Of a DNA stretch of 54,042 bases, positions 9,901-15,963 are shown in pieces; within the stretch, counting starts at the first letter, position 1; every line of letters starts with the position of its first letter. The stretch is taken from NCBI GenBank assembly GCA_900540145.1, contig UQEW01000002.1, forward strand, positions 1-54,042. The letters are read 5' to 3'. The notes below the pieces were generated by a model. The model was not told the origin of the DNA and made no database searches. It worked only from the letters and a program-made list of their open reading frames with translations. A program made the position numbers and the translations under genes. The stretch comes from an uncultured Eubacteriales bacterium (GTDB lineage: Bacteria > Bacillota > Clostridia > Peptostreptococcales > Anaerovoracaceae).

Positions 9901-10417
9901 CACAGCCGGAAAAGAAGCTCTTGACGGAGTAAAAGCCCTGGTAGTATTCGGCGAAAACGCTGAAATCAATACTGACGCTTTAGAATTCCTGGCTGTATGC
10001 GATACTCACATGACCGAGCTGGGAGCAAAAGCTGACGTAGTTATACCTGGAACAGGCTTTGCTTCTACCAGCGGAACATATACCAATACTGAGAGAAGAT
10101 TGCAGCTGGTAGAACCTGCTATAGATGAAGGCATATTGTTTGCTAACTGGGAAGTTGCAGCTGAAATTGCTCACGTATTCGAAGTTGACCTTGACTGGGA
10201 AGATACTGACGATATTTCAGATGAGATGTCCGATACAGTCGAAGCATACAAATATGCAGAACTGGGTGAAGTTTTAGGAGGAGCTCTTGCTCCTGCAGAA
10301 GGCGCTGCTTTAGTTGCTGTGGCTGATGGCCCTGCCTTCGACGAGCTGCCTTGCACAGACAGCTTGATGCAGGTTATCTCAATGAGACTGCCAAAGCCGG
10401 CAAACCCTACGGCATAA
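6956..10417 (+). CDS. Large multidomain oxidoreductase: NuoG-N + GltD/NfnB-like + ferredoxin + degenerate molybdopterin domain
   Basis: This 1153-residue protein joins four modules. Residues 1-80 are a [2Fe-2S] ferredoxin (C36, C47, C50, C64). Residues 96-510 are a GltD/NfnB-like FAD and NAD(P)H module: N-terminal Fe-S cysteines at 100-155, FAD motif IIGGGPMGLSAAY, and second nucleotide motif IVGGGNTAMDACRTA followed by YRRTKDEMPA, typical of NADPH sites. Residues 605-672 hold two [4Fe-4S] motifs. From 694 there is a formate-dehydrogenase/NuoG-type domain with C694, C697, C701 and C729. The position that carries Cys/Sec in formate dehydrogenases has neither (NNRESGLEKVTGLNASP), and the C-terminal cofactor-binding domain appears missing. 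No H-cluster motif is present, so it is not a hydrogenase. Likely role: the NADPH- and ferredoxin-reacting partner of the two upstream subunits. Confidence 0.85.
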   Translation: MNKFRLNINGKEVTGIAGQTILEVARENDIFIPTLCYDERTKIYGSCGLCMCEVEGNPKLCKACATEIAPGMVIRTNTERVIESRKTNLELLLSNHTGDCRPPCVLACPGQTDCQGYVGLIANGEYEKALELIKDKIPLPASLGRVCPHPCEEKCRRGLVDEPVSIQQLKRFAADRDLEGEVFVPECEEDTGKSVAIIGGGPMGLSAAYFLRQMGHAVTVFESMPNAGGMLRYGIPEYRLPKAVLDEEIATIESMGVDIITNTKVGVDIPFETIRNDYDAVLLGIGAWVSTGVGCKGEDAEGVIGGIDFLRRVVRNEEIGMGKKVAIVGGGNTAMDACRTAVRLGAEEVYNIYRRTKDEMPADMVEIEEAEEEGVIFKNLRNPLEVVKDENGHVKEVVLQVMELGEPDASGRRRPVPVEGKTETIAIDTMILAIGQAVDASMFDCDKTRKNAIAYDPETFMTSMPGVFAGGDCGNDKISIAIEAIADAKKAAASIDAYLYGEEVKYRKPYVVERDDITEKTFEDRERMCRPEIPQLSAEERKGNFSEVIPCGFTEEQAIAEASRCLECGCHDYFECKLIDYANQYDVHPDRFAGEKHTIEYEDDHPFIVRDPNKCILCGLCVRVCDEVVGVGALGLVNRGFDTVVMPNMGKSLADSGCISCGQCVSVCPTGALQERTTMIKETPVATEETYTTCSYCSVGCSIKLESCGDMLIKANPDKDGAVNKGLICGKGKWGFDCSMLEDKLEEPFVKEDGRFRESDYHEAFVLVAKRCQSVAAKYGKDAIAVSISDRYTNEEAYAMKRMAEAMGAKVLCMNNRESGLEKVTGLNASPNTIDELLSTNLILKVGFQDEASRVIALKIKQAEEAGAKVMTVCNGENSLALLKEIAKAIIDSGKAKNVAGYDEFAASVADVKVSEEAKNIADAYLAAKKAMIVYQQNELTVDAAVLIADIAMLSGHIGTPRDGILAIRPKNNTQGLIDMGITAGKEALDGVKALVVFGENAEINTDALEFLAVCDTHMTELGAKADVVIPGTGFASTSGTYTNTERRLQLVEPAIDEGILFANWEVAAEIAHVFEVDLDWEDTDDISDEMSDTVEAYKYAELGEVLGGALAPAEGAALVAVADGPAFDELPCTDSLMQVISMRLPKPANPTA

Positions 10418-10436
10418 AAATAAAATTCGATTTTTT

Positions 10437-10463
10437 CAGAGAGCTTCGGCTCTCTGTTTTTTT
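10437..10463 (+). terminator. Strong intrinsic terminator after the oxidoreductase operon
   Basis: An 8-bp stem CAGAGAGC / GCTCTCTG with a UUCG tetraloop is followed by seven T residues. It starts 20 bases after the stop codon. Confidence 0.92.
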
Positions 10464-10671
10464 ATTGCAAAAGAGTGACTTCATGTAATTCATTATGCGG
10501 TAACATGCGAGATCCTTTTCTCAGCAGTCGACTCATATTAAAGCACATGGCTATCTTGGTATTGTTATCCGAAAATACAATTTTCGTATCCGTAGAATAT
10601 GTTTTTTGATAACAATCATGCGATTTCGGATAACGATGTAGAGAAAGCGAAAGCCAGCTGCCAGCAGCACA
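10462..10671 (-). pseudogene. Possible decayed protein-coding remnant in the gap before spoIIIAA
   Basis: On the - strand, 69 codons stay open from 10671 to a TAA at 10462-10464. The translation has ordinary protein composition (for example TDTKIVFSDNNTKIAMCFN, then MSRLLRKG) but no upstream start codon with a ribosome binding site. A neighbouring frame contains MCCWQLAFAFSTSLSEIA before a stop. Together this suggests the 3' end of a lost gene with at least one frameshift. The AMCFNMSRLL segment faintly recalls the C-terminal helix of some DDE transposases, but I cannot identify it. It could also be chance openness over a structured RNA. Confidence 0.3.
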
Positions 10672-10833
10672 TTATGCTGTACACCATGCAGCACATAATG
10701 CCTAGAAATTCGACAGACTTGCAGGCTTGTTCATCACGGTACGGACAGAGAACAAACTTCCTCTGTTTTTTTAAAATTTTCTTTAAATCCCTTTATTTCT
10801 AAAAAGTTAATTTAAGTTCTTTTATAGTTACTG
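10464..10833. other. Non-coding gap with overlapping inverted repeats
   Basis: Apart from the possible remnant, no gene is visible. The stretch holds several inverted repeats. ATTGTTATC (10561-10569) pairs with GATAACAAT (10608-10616). The overlapping GTTATCCGAAA (10564-10574) pairs with TTTCGGATAAC (10624-10634). CGAAAAT-ACA-ATTTTCG is a local hairpin at 10570-10586, and CATTATG (10670-10676) pairs with CATAATG (10694-10700). The first two helices exclude each other. A weak terminator-like hairpin, ACAGAG / CTCTGT plus T-run, ends the region at 10745-10772. Confidence 0.5.
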
Positions 10834-10861
10834 TCATAAAACCTTGTCCTATTCATAGAAT
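10834..10861 (+). promoter_or_regulatory. SigE-like mother-cell promoter of the spoIIIA operon
   Basis: TCATAAA (10834-10840), a 13-bp spacer and CATAGAAT (10854-10861) fit the SigE pattern (about ATA at -35, CATACAAT-like -10). It ends 30 bases before the spoIIIAA start. The spoIIIA operon of B. subtilis is SigE-dependent, which supports the assignment. Confidence 0.62.
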
Positions 10862-10891
10862 GTAATAATCAAAAGAAAAGGGGACTTGCCA

Positions 10892-11767
10892 ATGAATACA
10901 TTCAGAGAAATCTTAAGCAGGCTGCCTTCATCCATATGCCAAGAGTTGGAAATATTACCTGACAACGACCTTAAAAGTCTTGAAGAAGTTAGATTGAGAT
11001 GCGGACAGCGCATAACTCTCAGATTTACAGGGAGGGAGAAGAATCTGACACGGATAGTAACAAAAGATGATTTGCAGAAAATTTTAAACCATCTAATAAA
11101 ATATTCGTACTACGCCTACGAGGAAGACTTGGCAAAAGGGTTTGTGACCATAGAAGGCGGTCATCGCGTCGGAATATGCGGCAAGGCGGTGGTCAAAAAC
11201 GGACAACCGTCACTAATCAAAGAAGTCAGCTCTATGAACATACGATTTACGAAGGAAATAAAGGGATGTGCCAATTCGCTGTTGCCAATGCTGATTAAAA
11301 ACAACAGACCTGAAAACATCCTTATAGTTTCTCCTCCCGGATGCGGCAAAACTACTCTTCTCAGAGATATAGCAAGAGCATTGAGCATGAGGTCCATTCA
11401 GGTGGCCATATGCGACGAGAGATCGGAAATAGCCGGAATGTACAATTCTGCCCCCAGCTTTGATCTGGGACCAAGGACAGATATTCTCGATGGCTGTGAC
11501 AAGATATACGGCATTCCTATTTTAATCCGATCCATGGCGCCGCAAGTGATAATTACAGATGAAATAGGAAAAGCGGGGGATGTGGCAGCTGTTGAACAAT
11601 GTATCAACGCCGGCATATCGCTGGTAACATCCATACACGGATGCTGCAGACGGGATGTGGTCAACTCCAACATAAATGCATTGTTAGAGAAGAAATTTTT
11701 CAGCAGCATAATTTATCTTTCAGGCGAAAAGGGCCCCGGAAATATAAAGGAGATAGAACATGCTTAG
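10892..11767 (+). CDS. spoIIIAA: Stage III sporulation protein AA (ATPase)
   Basis: SpoIIIAA is the cytoplasmic secretion-type ATPase of the SpoIIIA-SpoIIQ channel that joins mother cell and forespore. The Walker A motif SPPGCGKTT lies near residues 148-156 and a Walker B-like segment VIITDEIG near 220. The N-terminal segments EVRLRCGQ and GGHRVGICG are family marks. The start is ATG 10892, with AGGGGA 7 bases upstream; the TTG at 10886 is too close to that site. The end overlaps spoIIIAB by 8 bases. Confidence 0.95.
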   Translation: MNTFREILSRLPSSICQELEILPDNDLKSLEEVRLRCGQRITLRFTGREKNLTRIVTKDDLQKILNHLIKYSYYAYEEDLAKGFVTIEGGHRVGICGKAVVKNGQPSLIKEVSSMNIRFTKEIKGCANSLLPMLIKNNRPENILIVSPPGCGKTTLLRDIARALSMRSIQVAICDERSEIAGMYNSAPSFDLGPRTDILDGCDKIYGIPILIRSMAPQVIITDEIGKAGDVAAVEQCINAGISLVTSIHGCCRRDVVNSNINALLEKKFFSSIIYLSGEKGPGNIKEIEHA

Positions 11768-12275
11768 GCTGGCAGGCCTTTTAGGTATAGTAATAGCGCT
11801 AGGACTTTTAGGCATAATGAAATCTCAGCAATTGGGAGCCAGGGTAAAATTACTCGAAGATTTTCTTCAGATGGTACTGGAGCTGAAGGGGCAGATAAGC
11901 TATTTCAAGGAACCGCTTCCTGCAATATTTGAAAAAGTAAAGAAAAAAAGAGATTCTAAAGCTTTTATGCTTTTAAACCAAAGCGGGGAAGAGCTCAGGC
12001 AAAAAGACGCTGAAATCGCTCAAATCTGGCCCAAAACGGTATCTGAAAACTACAAAGGACAGCCACTTACTAAAGACGACCTGGAATTGTTTGATTATCT
12101 CGGCACTTTTATAGGGCAGACTGACTACGACAACCACTTATTTCACTTTTCTTATATGGAAGAAAAACTCAACTCCCAAATAAATGACAGCAAAAATGAT
12201 TTGAAAGTCAAAGGGCCTATGTACAGAAAAATCGGCTTTTTCTTGGGAGCCATATTAGCCATATTATTTATTTAA
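11760..12275 (+). CDS. spoIIIAB: Stage III sporulation protein AB
   Basis: This 171-residue protein matches SpoIIIAB in size and layout: an N-terminal membrane segment (4-20), a helical cytoplasmic domain with LLEDFLQMVLELKGQISY, and a second membrane segment at the C-terminus (about 157-171). SpoIIIAB resembles type II secretion GspF-like platform proteins and is thought to couple the AA ATPase to the channel. It overlaps spoIIIAA and precedes spoIIIAC by 9 bases. Confidence 0.92.
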   Translation: MLRLAGLLGIVIALGLLGIMKSQQLGARVKLLEDFLQMVLELKGQISYFKEPLPAIFEKVKKKRDSKAFMLLNQSGEELRQKDAEIAQIWPKTVSENYKGQPLTKDDLELFDYLGTFIGQTDYDNHLFHFSYMEEKLNSQINDSKNDLKVKGPMYRKIGFFLGAILAILFI

Positions 12276-12284
12276 GGAGATGCG

Positions 12285-12485
12285 ATGACTTTTGAAATAG
12301 ATATTTTATTTAAAATAGCAGCCATAGGCATAGCTATAGCGCTGCTGAACCAAATCCTTTCCAAAGCAGGACGGGATGAAGAAGCTATGATGATAACTTT
12401 AGCCGGCGTAATAATAGTGCTTGCCATAGTCATAAAGATGGTCAGCGAGTTCTTTGAGGAAATAAGAGTTTTCTTGGATTTTTAA
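12285..12485 (+). CDS. spoIIIAC: Stage III sporulation protein AC
   Basis: This is a 66-residue, two-helix membrane protein of the usual SpoIIIAC length. The sequence AIALLNQILSKAGRDEEAMM joins the two hydrophobic segments (about 8-25 and 36-55). It belongs to the mother-cell channel and is related to the AD subunit encoded one base later. AAGGAG lies just before the start. Its identity rests on size, operon position and the RDEEAMM linker. Confidence 0.93.
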   Translation: MTFEIDILFKIAAIGIAIALLNQILSKAGRDEEAMMITLAGVIIVLAIVIKMVSEFFEEIRVFLDF

Positions 12486-12486
12486 A

Positions 12487-12873
12487 ATGGTTACTTTGCT
12501 TAAAATATGCGCTGTAGGTATAGTTGCTGTTATAATAATCATTCTCGTCAAACAATACAAACCGGAGTTGGCTACAGGAGTTTCTATATGTGCTTCCGTG
12601 ATCATGCTCTTTTTTATCATCGGCAGCCTTAAAGAAGGATTTGATTTCATATCTGATTTGTACGGCAGACTTTCCTACGGAAAAGAGTATTTTCCTATAA
12701 TACTGAAGGTTCTCGGTATAGCTTATATAACGGAATTTGCCGTAGCTATATGCAATGACGCCGGAGAAAAGTCCATAGGCAGCAAAATAGAGCTGGCCGG
12801 CAAGATAGCGATTTTTTTCGCGGCTATACCGATCTTCGTATCATTATTGGATTTGCTTAACGGTTTACTTTAA
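12487..12873 (+). CDS. spoIIIAD: Stage III sporulation protein AD
   Basis: This 128-residue membrane protein has about four hydrophobic segments and the SpoIIIAD hallmarks ILVKQYKPELATG near residue 25 and LKVLGIAYITEFAVAICNDAGE near 75-95. It is a channel component together with AC and AE. The stop codon shares its last base with the spoIIIAE start (TAATG), so translation is coupled. Confidence 0.93.
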   Translation: MVTLLKICAVGIVAVIIIILVKQYKPELATGVSICASVIMLFFIIGSLKEGFDFISDLYGRLSYGKEYFPIILKVLGIAYITEFAVAICNDAGEKSIGSKIELAGKIAIFFAAIPIFVSLLDLLNGLL

Positions 12874-13958
12874 TGGATTACCAACAGATTTTAGAAGAAC
12901 AATTTGATAACGTGATAGACCGGGGAACTATCGATGGCATTGCTGATCAAGCCGATGATATTACATATGGGCTTGCACAGCAATTTTCCCTGGAAAACAT
13001 ATTCAACGCCACTTTGCAGGGGGAAAGCATATTTAACAATCCTGTGCTTGTAGATGAAATTAAAGATTTGCTGCTTTATGAAGTAAAAAGCGCTTTAGTA
13101 ATATGCGTTGAGATATTGAGCATATGTATAATAATAGGTTTGCTGAAAAGTCTTTCCTCTTCATTTAACAGCAAATCAGTTTCTGACATAAGCATGATGG
13201 TGTGCACAATGGTCATCATAGGACTTTCAATCAACAATTTTCGCATTTCCTATGATCTTGCCATAGATTCTGTTGGAACTATGGCTGATACTATGGCCAT
13301 ACTTGCGCCTATACTCATAGGTATCCTGATATCTACCGGAGCAATCACTTCGGGGACAATCTTGAGTCCTATGATAATAGGCTCGATTTCAGGCATAGCA
13401 TTTATAGTTAAAGCAATAATATTACCGGCGCTTTTTACGTCTACGATACTTTTTTTGATAAATTGTTTAACAGAAAAAGATTATGTAAATAAAATCGCAA
13501 AATTGATAAGGAATGCTGCCGTAGCTGTGATGGGATTGCTAATGGTTGTGCTTACAGGAATAATATCGATTCAAGGTCTACTTACGGATACGTCAGACGG
13601 ACTTTTGATAAACACAGCCAAGTACTCATTGAGTTCTTTCATTCCCATAGTAGGCGGGTTCACCTCTGATACGGTGGACTTGTTTCTCAGGTGCATGTCA
13701 TCTATAAAAAGCGTTGTAGGCGTATTTGGAATCATACTGATTTTGCTGCTTATTTTGGTGCCTCTGATAAAGATAGTGATAATTGCCGTAATATACAAGC
13801 TGGCAGCTGCGCTTTGCGAGCCGGTTACCGACACAAAGATTGCGGATGGTCTCAATGAAATGGGCAGCTGTCTCATATCCATAGGTTCAATTATGCTATT
13901 TAACGCTTTGCTTTTCATCATGTTCATAACAACCATAATGAAGATAGGAGGCGGATGA
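12873..13958 (+). CDS. spoIIIAE: Stage III sporulation protein AE
   Basis: This 361-residue polytopic protein is the large integral membrane component of the SpoIIIA channel. After a soluble N-terminal stretch (1-70) there are about eight hydrophobic segments. SpoIIIAE-type blocks are SLSSFIPIVGGFTSDTVD (near 250) and YKLAAALCEPVTDTKIADGL (near 310-330). Some relatives have a cleavable signal peptide; none is obvious here. The end overlaps spoIIIAF in an ATGATG context. Confidence 0.93.
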   Translation: MDYQQILEEQFDNVIDRGTIDGIADQADDITYGLAQQFSLENIFNATLQGESIFNNPVLVDEIKDLLLYEVKSALVICVEILSICIIIGLLKSLSSSFNSKSVSDISMMVCTMVIIGLSINNFRISYDLAIDSVGTMADTMAILAPILIGILISTGAITSGTILSPMIIGSISGIAFIVKAIILPALFTSTILFLINCLTEKDYVNKIAKLIRNAAVAVMGLLMVVLTGIISIQGLLTDTSDGLLINTAKYSLSSFIPIVGGFTSDTVDLFLRCMSSIKSVVGVFGIILILLLILVPLIKIVIIAVIYKLAAALCEPVTDTKIADGLNEMGSCLISIGSIMLFNALLFIMFITTIMKIGGG

Positions 13959-14131
13959 TGGAGCAGCTGTTTACTTGGGTAAAAGATGTGTTTTTAATAA
14001 TAATTTCTCTTACTTTTTTTCAGATATTGATACCCGATTCCAATATGGCCAAATATTTGAAATTTATATTTTCTCTTATGATTCTTACGGTAATATTAGA
14101 GCCTATAATTAATTTAATAGATATGAAGTAA
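13958..14131 (+). CDS. spoIIIAF: Stage III sporulation protein AF, very short form
   Basis: This 57-residue protein sits exactly where spoIIIAF belongs. It begins MEQLFTWVKDVFLIIISLTF and has two membrane helices (about 8-24 and 33-52), ending in EPIINLIDMK. This matches the SpoIIIAF N-terminus. Known SpoIIIAF proteins are about 200 residues with a soluble ring-forming C-terminal domain, which is absent here. AGGAGG lies 6 bases before ATG 13958, so I prefer it to ATG 13955. The stop at 14129 is followed by 38 non-coding bases, so a frameshifted remainder is not hidden before spoIIIAG. Confidence 0.8.
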   Translation: MEQLFTWVKDVFLIIISLTFFQILIPDSNMAKYLKFIFSLMILTVILEPIINLIDMK

Positions 14132-14169
14132 TAAATCATATAGTTTTTCATATAAATAGGAGTGAGATT

Positions 14170-14532
14170 ATGTTTGAAAAAATAGCAGGCAAGGAAAACT
14201 TCATAAAGCTTATAACGATTCTTTTAATCGTTTCGGTAGGTATACTTGCGCTCAGCATTTTGACTGATTCTTCTGATGGACGGAAACAGATAATGGACTT
14301 GGACGGAGGTTCTGAAGAACAGTTATGCAGCGTACTTTCCAGCATTGAAGGTGTGGGAGACGTGGAAGTTATGGTTCAATATGACACCGAAGATAATGTT
14401 TCAGGAGTGATAGTCATTGCGGAAGGCGGCTCTGACCCGGTGATTGCCAACAATCTTACTCAGGGAGTTTCAACCTTGTTTAATATTCCGGTTTCAAACG
14501 TAATAGTTTTTGAAAAAGAACAGGAGGAGTGA
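14170..14532 (+). CDS. spoIIIAG: Stage III sporulation protein AG, short form
   Basis: SpoIIIAG forms a large ring in the space between mother cell and forespore. This 120-residue version has a membrane helix (about 14-31) and the core ring-building motif: LSSIEGVGDVEVMVQYD, then SGVIVIAEGGSDPVI and a final VFNIP-like IPVSNVIVF segment. Most homologues are near 200 residues, with a longer insertion, so this is a compact variant. AGGAGTGAG precedes the start. It overlaps the ribosome binding site of spoIIIAH. Confidence 0.85.
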   Translation: MFEKIAGKENFIKLITILLIVSVGILALSILTDSSDGRKQIMDLDGGSEEQLCSVLSSIEGVGDVEVMVQYDTEDNVSGVIVIAEGGSDPVIANNLTQGVSTLFNIPVSNVIVFEKEQEE

Positions 14533-14534
14533 CT

Positions 14535-15083
14535 TTGAAAAAGAAGTTTAGTTATAAGGATATTTTGTACAAGAGCAAAAGATTAGCTGTATTGGGCCTT
14601 ATCGTAGTGTTTGGCACAGGAATTATCGTAACCTCAGGATTGGACAAAAACGAAGAAATTCCCACCCATGACGGAGAAGTTCTGGTAGATAGCCTGGCCG
14701 TTTCAGAAAAAGAGCAAAAAGAACAAGCCGAAGCTGTAAACGGAGACTTCGACCAGATGCGTGCTCAGATGGAGCTGGAAAGGAACAAACTTATATCTAC
14801 TCTTGATTCAACTATCAATAACAGCAACAACGAAAATGAAAAGAAAAATGCATCAGCTGAGAAGCAGAGAATATTAGATTATATGGAAACTGAACTGGCT
14901 ATAGAAAGTATAATAGCTCAGAAAAACCTTCCTGATTCCTTCGTACTCATTACGGAGAGTAGCATAAACGTAACTGTTGACCAGCAAGAGCTGGATACCA
15001 ATACAGTAGCCAAGATATGCGACATAGTAATGCGTGAAACCGGAAAATCTGCAGATAAGATCATAATACAGAGCAAATATTAG
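14535..15083 (+). CDS. spoIIIAH: Stage III sporulation protein AH
   Basis: SpoIIIAH is the mother-cell protein whose ring-building domain meets SpoIIQ across the intermembrane space. Residues about 14-35 form the membrane anchor, followed by a charged helical stretch and a YscJ/FliF-like domain ending in TVAKICDIVMRETGKSADKI near 155-175. The start is taken as TTG 14535, 7 bases after AGGAGG; the GTG at 14529 is only one base from it. The operon ends here with a terminator. spoIIQ is not in the window. Confidence 0.9.
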   Translation: MKKKFSYKDILYKSKRLAVLGLIVVFGTGIIVTSGLDKNEEIPTHDGEVLVDSLAVSEKEQKEQAEAVNGDFDQMRAQMELERNKLISTLDSTINNSNNENEKKNASAEKQRILDYMETELAIESIIAQKNLPDSFVLITESSINVTVDQQELDTNTVAKICDIVMRETGKSADKIIIQSKY

Positions 15084-15126
15084 TCCTCCAGAGTCTTACA
15101 TATCCAAATAATATAGCTTAAATAAG

Positions 15127-15176
15127 AGCCCCTTGCCGATATGCAAATATAATTGAAAAGCAGGGGCTTTTCTGTT
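15127..15176 (+). terminator. Terminator after spoIIIA operon
   Basis: AGCCCCT (15127-15133) pairs with AGGGGCT (15162-15168) across a long loop, with further TGC/GCA pairing inside, and is followed by TTTTCTGTT. It overlaps the promoter of the next operon. Confidence 0.6.
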
Positions 15177-15181
15177 ATAAT
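15153..15181 (+). promoter_or_regulatory. SigA promoter of the asp23-nusB-xse-dxs operon
   Basis: TTGAAA (15153-15158), a 17-bp spacer and TATAAT (15176-15181) with an upstream TG give a near-consensus extended -10 promoter. It lies 17 bases before the Asp23 start, partly inside the preceding terminator. Confidence 0.8.
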
Positions 15182-15198
15182 TTTTTAGAGGTGATCAT

Positions 15199-15564
15199 AT
15201 GTCGGATAAACAGGTACAAAACAAGATATCAGAAGAAATAATCTGCATGGCAGCTATGCGCGCTGTCTTAAATGTACCTGGAGTCAACCATCTTTGTGAT
15301 AGCCTGGCTGATAACATTACAAAGATGATCGCAGGTAAGGATTCCCCTTATAAAGGTATAAAATTGACGAGGGATAAAGACGTGCTGTCTATAGACGTTT
15401 TTTTAATCGCCGATTACGGCGTCAAAATACCGCAGCTTGCCTGGGATATACAAAACGCTGTTAAAGAAAGCGTCAGCAATATAACAGATACCATATTAAA
15501 CGCAGTTAACATACATGTGCAGGGAGTAGCTCTTCCTGACAGATTTAGGAGCAGCAATGAATAG
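15199..15564 (+). CDS. Asp23/Gls24 family envelope stress protein (YqhY type)
   Basis: This 121-residue Asp23/Gls24 family protein has the typical IDVFLIADYGVKIPQLAWDIQ segment, with a VNIHVQGVAL end. In B. subtilis the equivalent yqhY lies between accC and nusB and is linked to control of acetyl-CoA carboxylase; here accB/accC are absent but the nusB link is kept. The first gene of its operon, it overlaps nusB by 8 bases. AGAGGTGATC precedes the ATG. Its exact role is not settled. Confidence 0.85.
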   Translation: MSDKQVQNKISEEIICMAAMRAVLNVPGVNHLCDSLADNITKMIAGKDSPYKGIKLTRDKDVLSIDVFLIADYGVKIPQLAWDIQNAVKESVSNITDTILNAVNIHVQGVALPDRFRSSNE

Positions 15565-15943
15565 GAAAGAAGCAAGAAACTTAACTATGCAATATATCTT
15601 CCAGATGGAAGCGCAGCAAAACTTCTCAGCAGAAGGACTCAAAGATTTTCTGGATGACAGAGAGCCGGGAAAGCAAAGAGAGTATATCGAAAAGACTCTT
15701 AAGAGCCTATGTGAAAATTTAAGTAATATTGATGATTGCATAGAATCACATAGCGTCGGATGGGCTGTACCGAGAATGGCCAAGACGGATCTGGCTATTT
15801 TAAGGCTGGCAGCAGCTGAAATTCTTTATGATGATCAGATACCGAAATCCGTTTCCATCAATGAAGCTGTAGAACTGGCCAAAATCTACGGTGACGATAA
15901 GTCTCCGGGATTTATCAACGCAGTATTGAAAAATATAGGATAG
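15557..15943 (+). CDS. nusB: Transcription antitermination factor NusB
   Basis: NusB binds boxA RNA together with NusE (S10) and supports antitermination of rRNA operons. The 128 residues match family length. Diagnostic blocks are NRKEARNLTMQYIFQME at the start and RLAAAEILYDD, then PKSVSINEAVELAKIYGDDKSPGFINAVLKNI at the end, cited here in parts. It follows the Asp23 gene with overlap and precedes the TsaD paralogue by 20 bases. Confidence 0.94.
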   Translation: MNRKEARNLTMQYIFQMEAQQNFSAEGLKDFLDDREPGKQREYIEKTLKSLCENLSNIDDCIESHSVGWAVPRMAKTDLAILRLAAAEILYDDQIPKSVSINEAVELAKIYGDDKSPGFINAVLKNIG

Positions 15944-15963
15944 GACATATTAAGGCAGGTAAT

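Noticed and set aside
4628..10417. Complex I, [FeFe]-hydrogenase or formate dehydrogenase operon
   Set aside because: No membrane Nuo genes, no H-cluster motifs (TSCCP, PCxxK, ACPGGC) and no Cys/Sec at the formate dehydrogenase active site, so these names would mislead.
10599..10802. 67-codon + strand open frame before spoIIIAA
   Set aside because: No ribosome binding site, unlike any family I know, and it runs through inverted repeats and the terminator-like hairpin.
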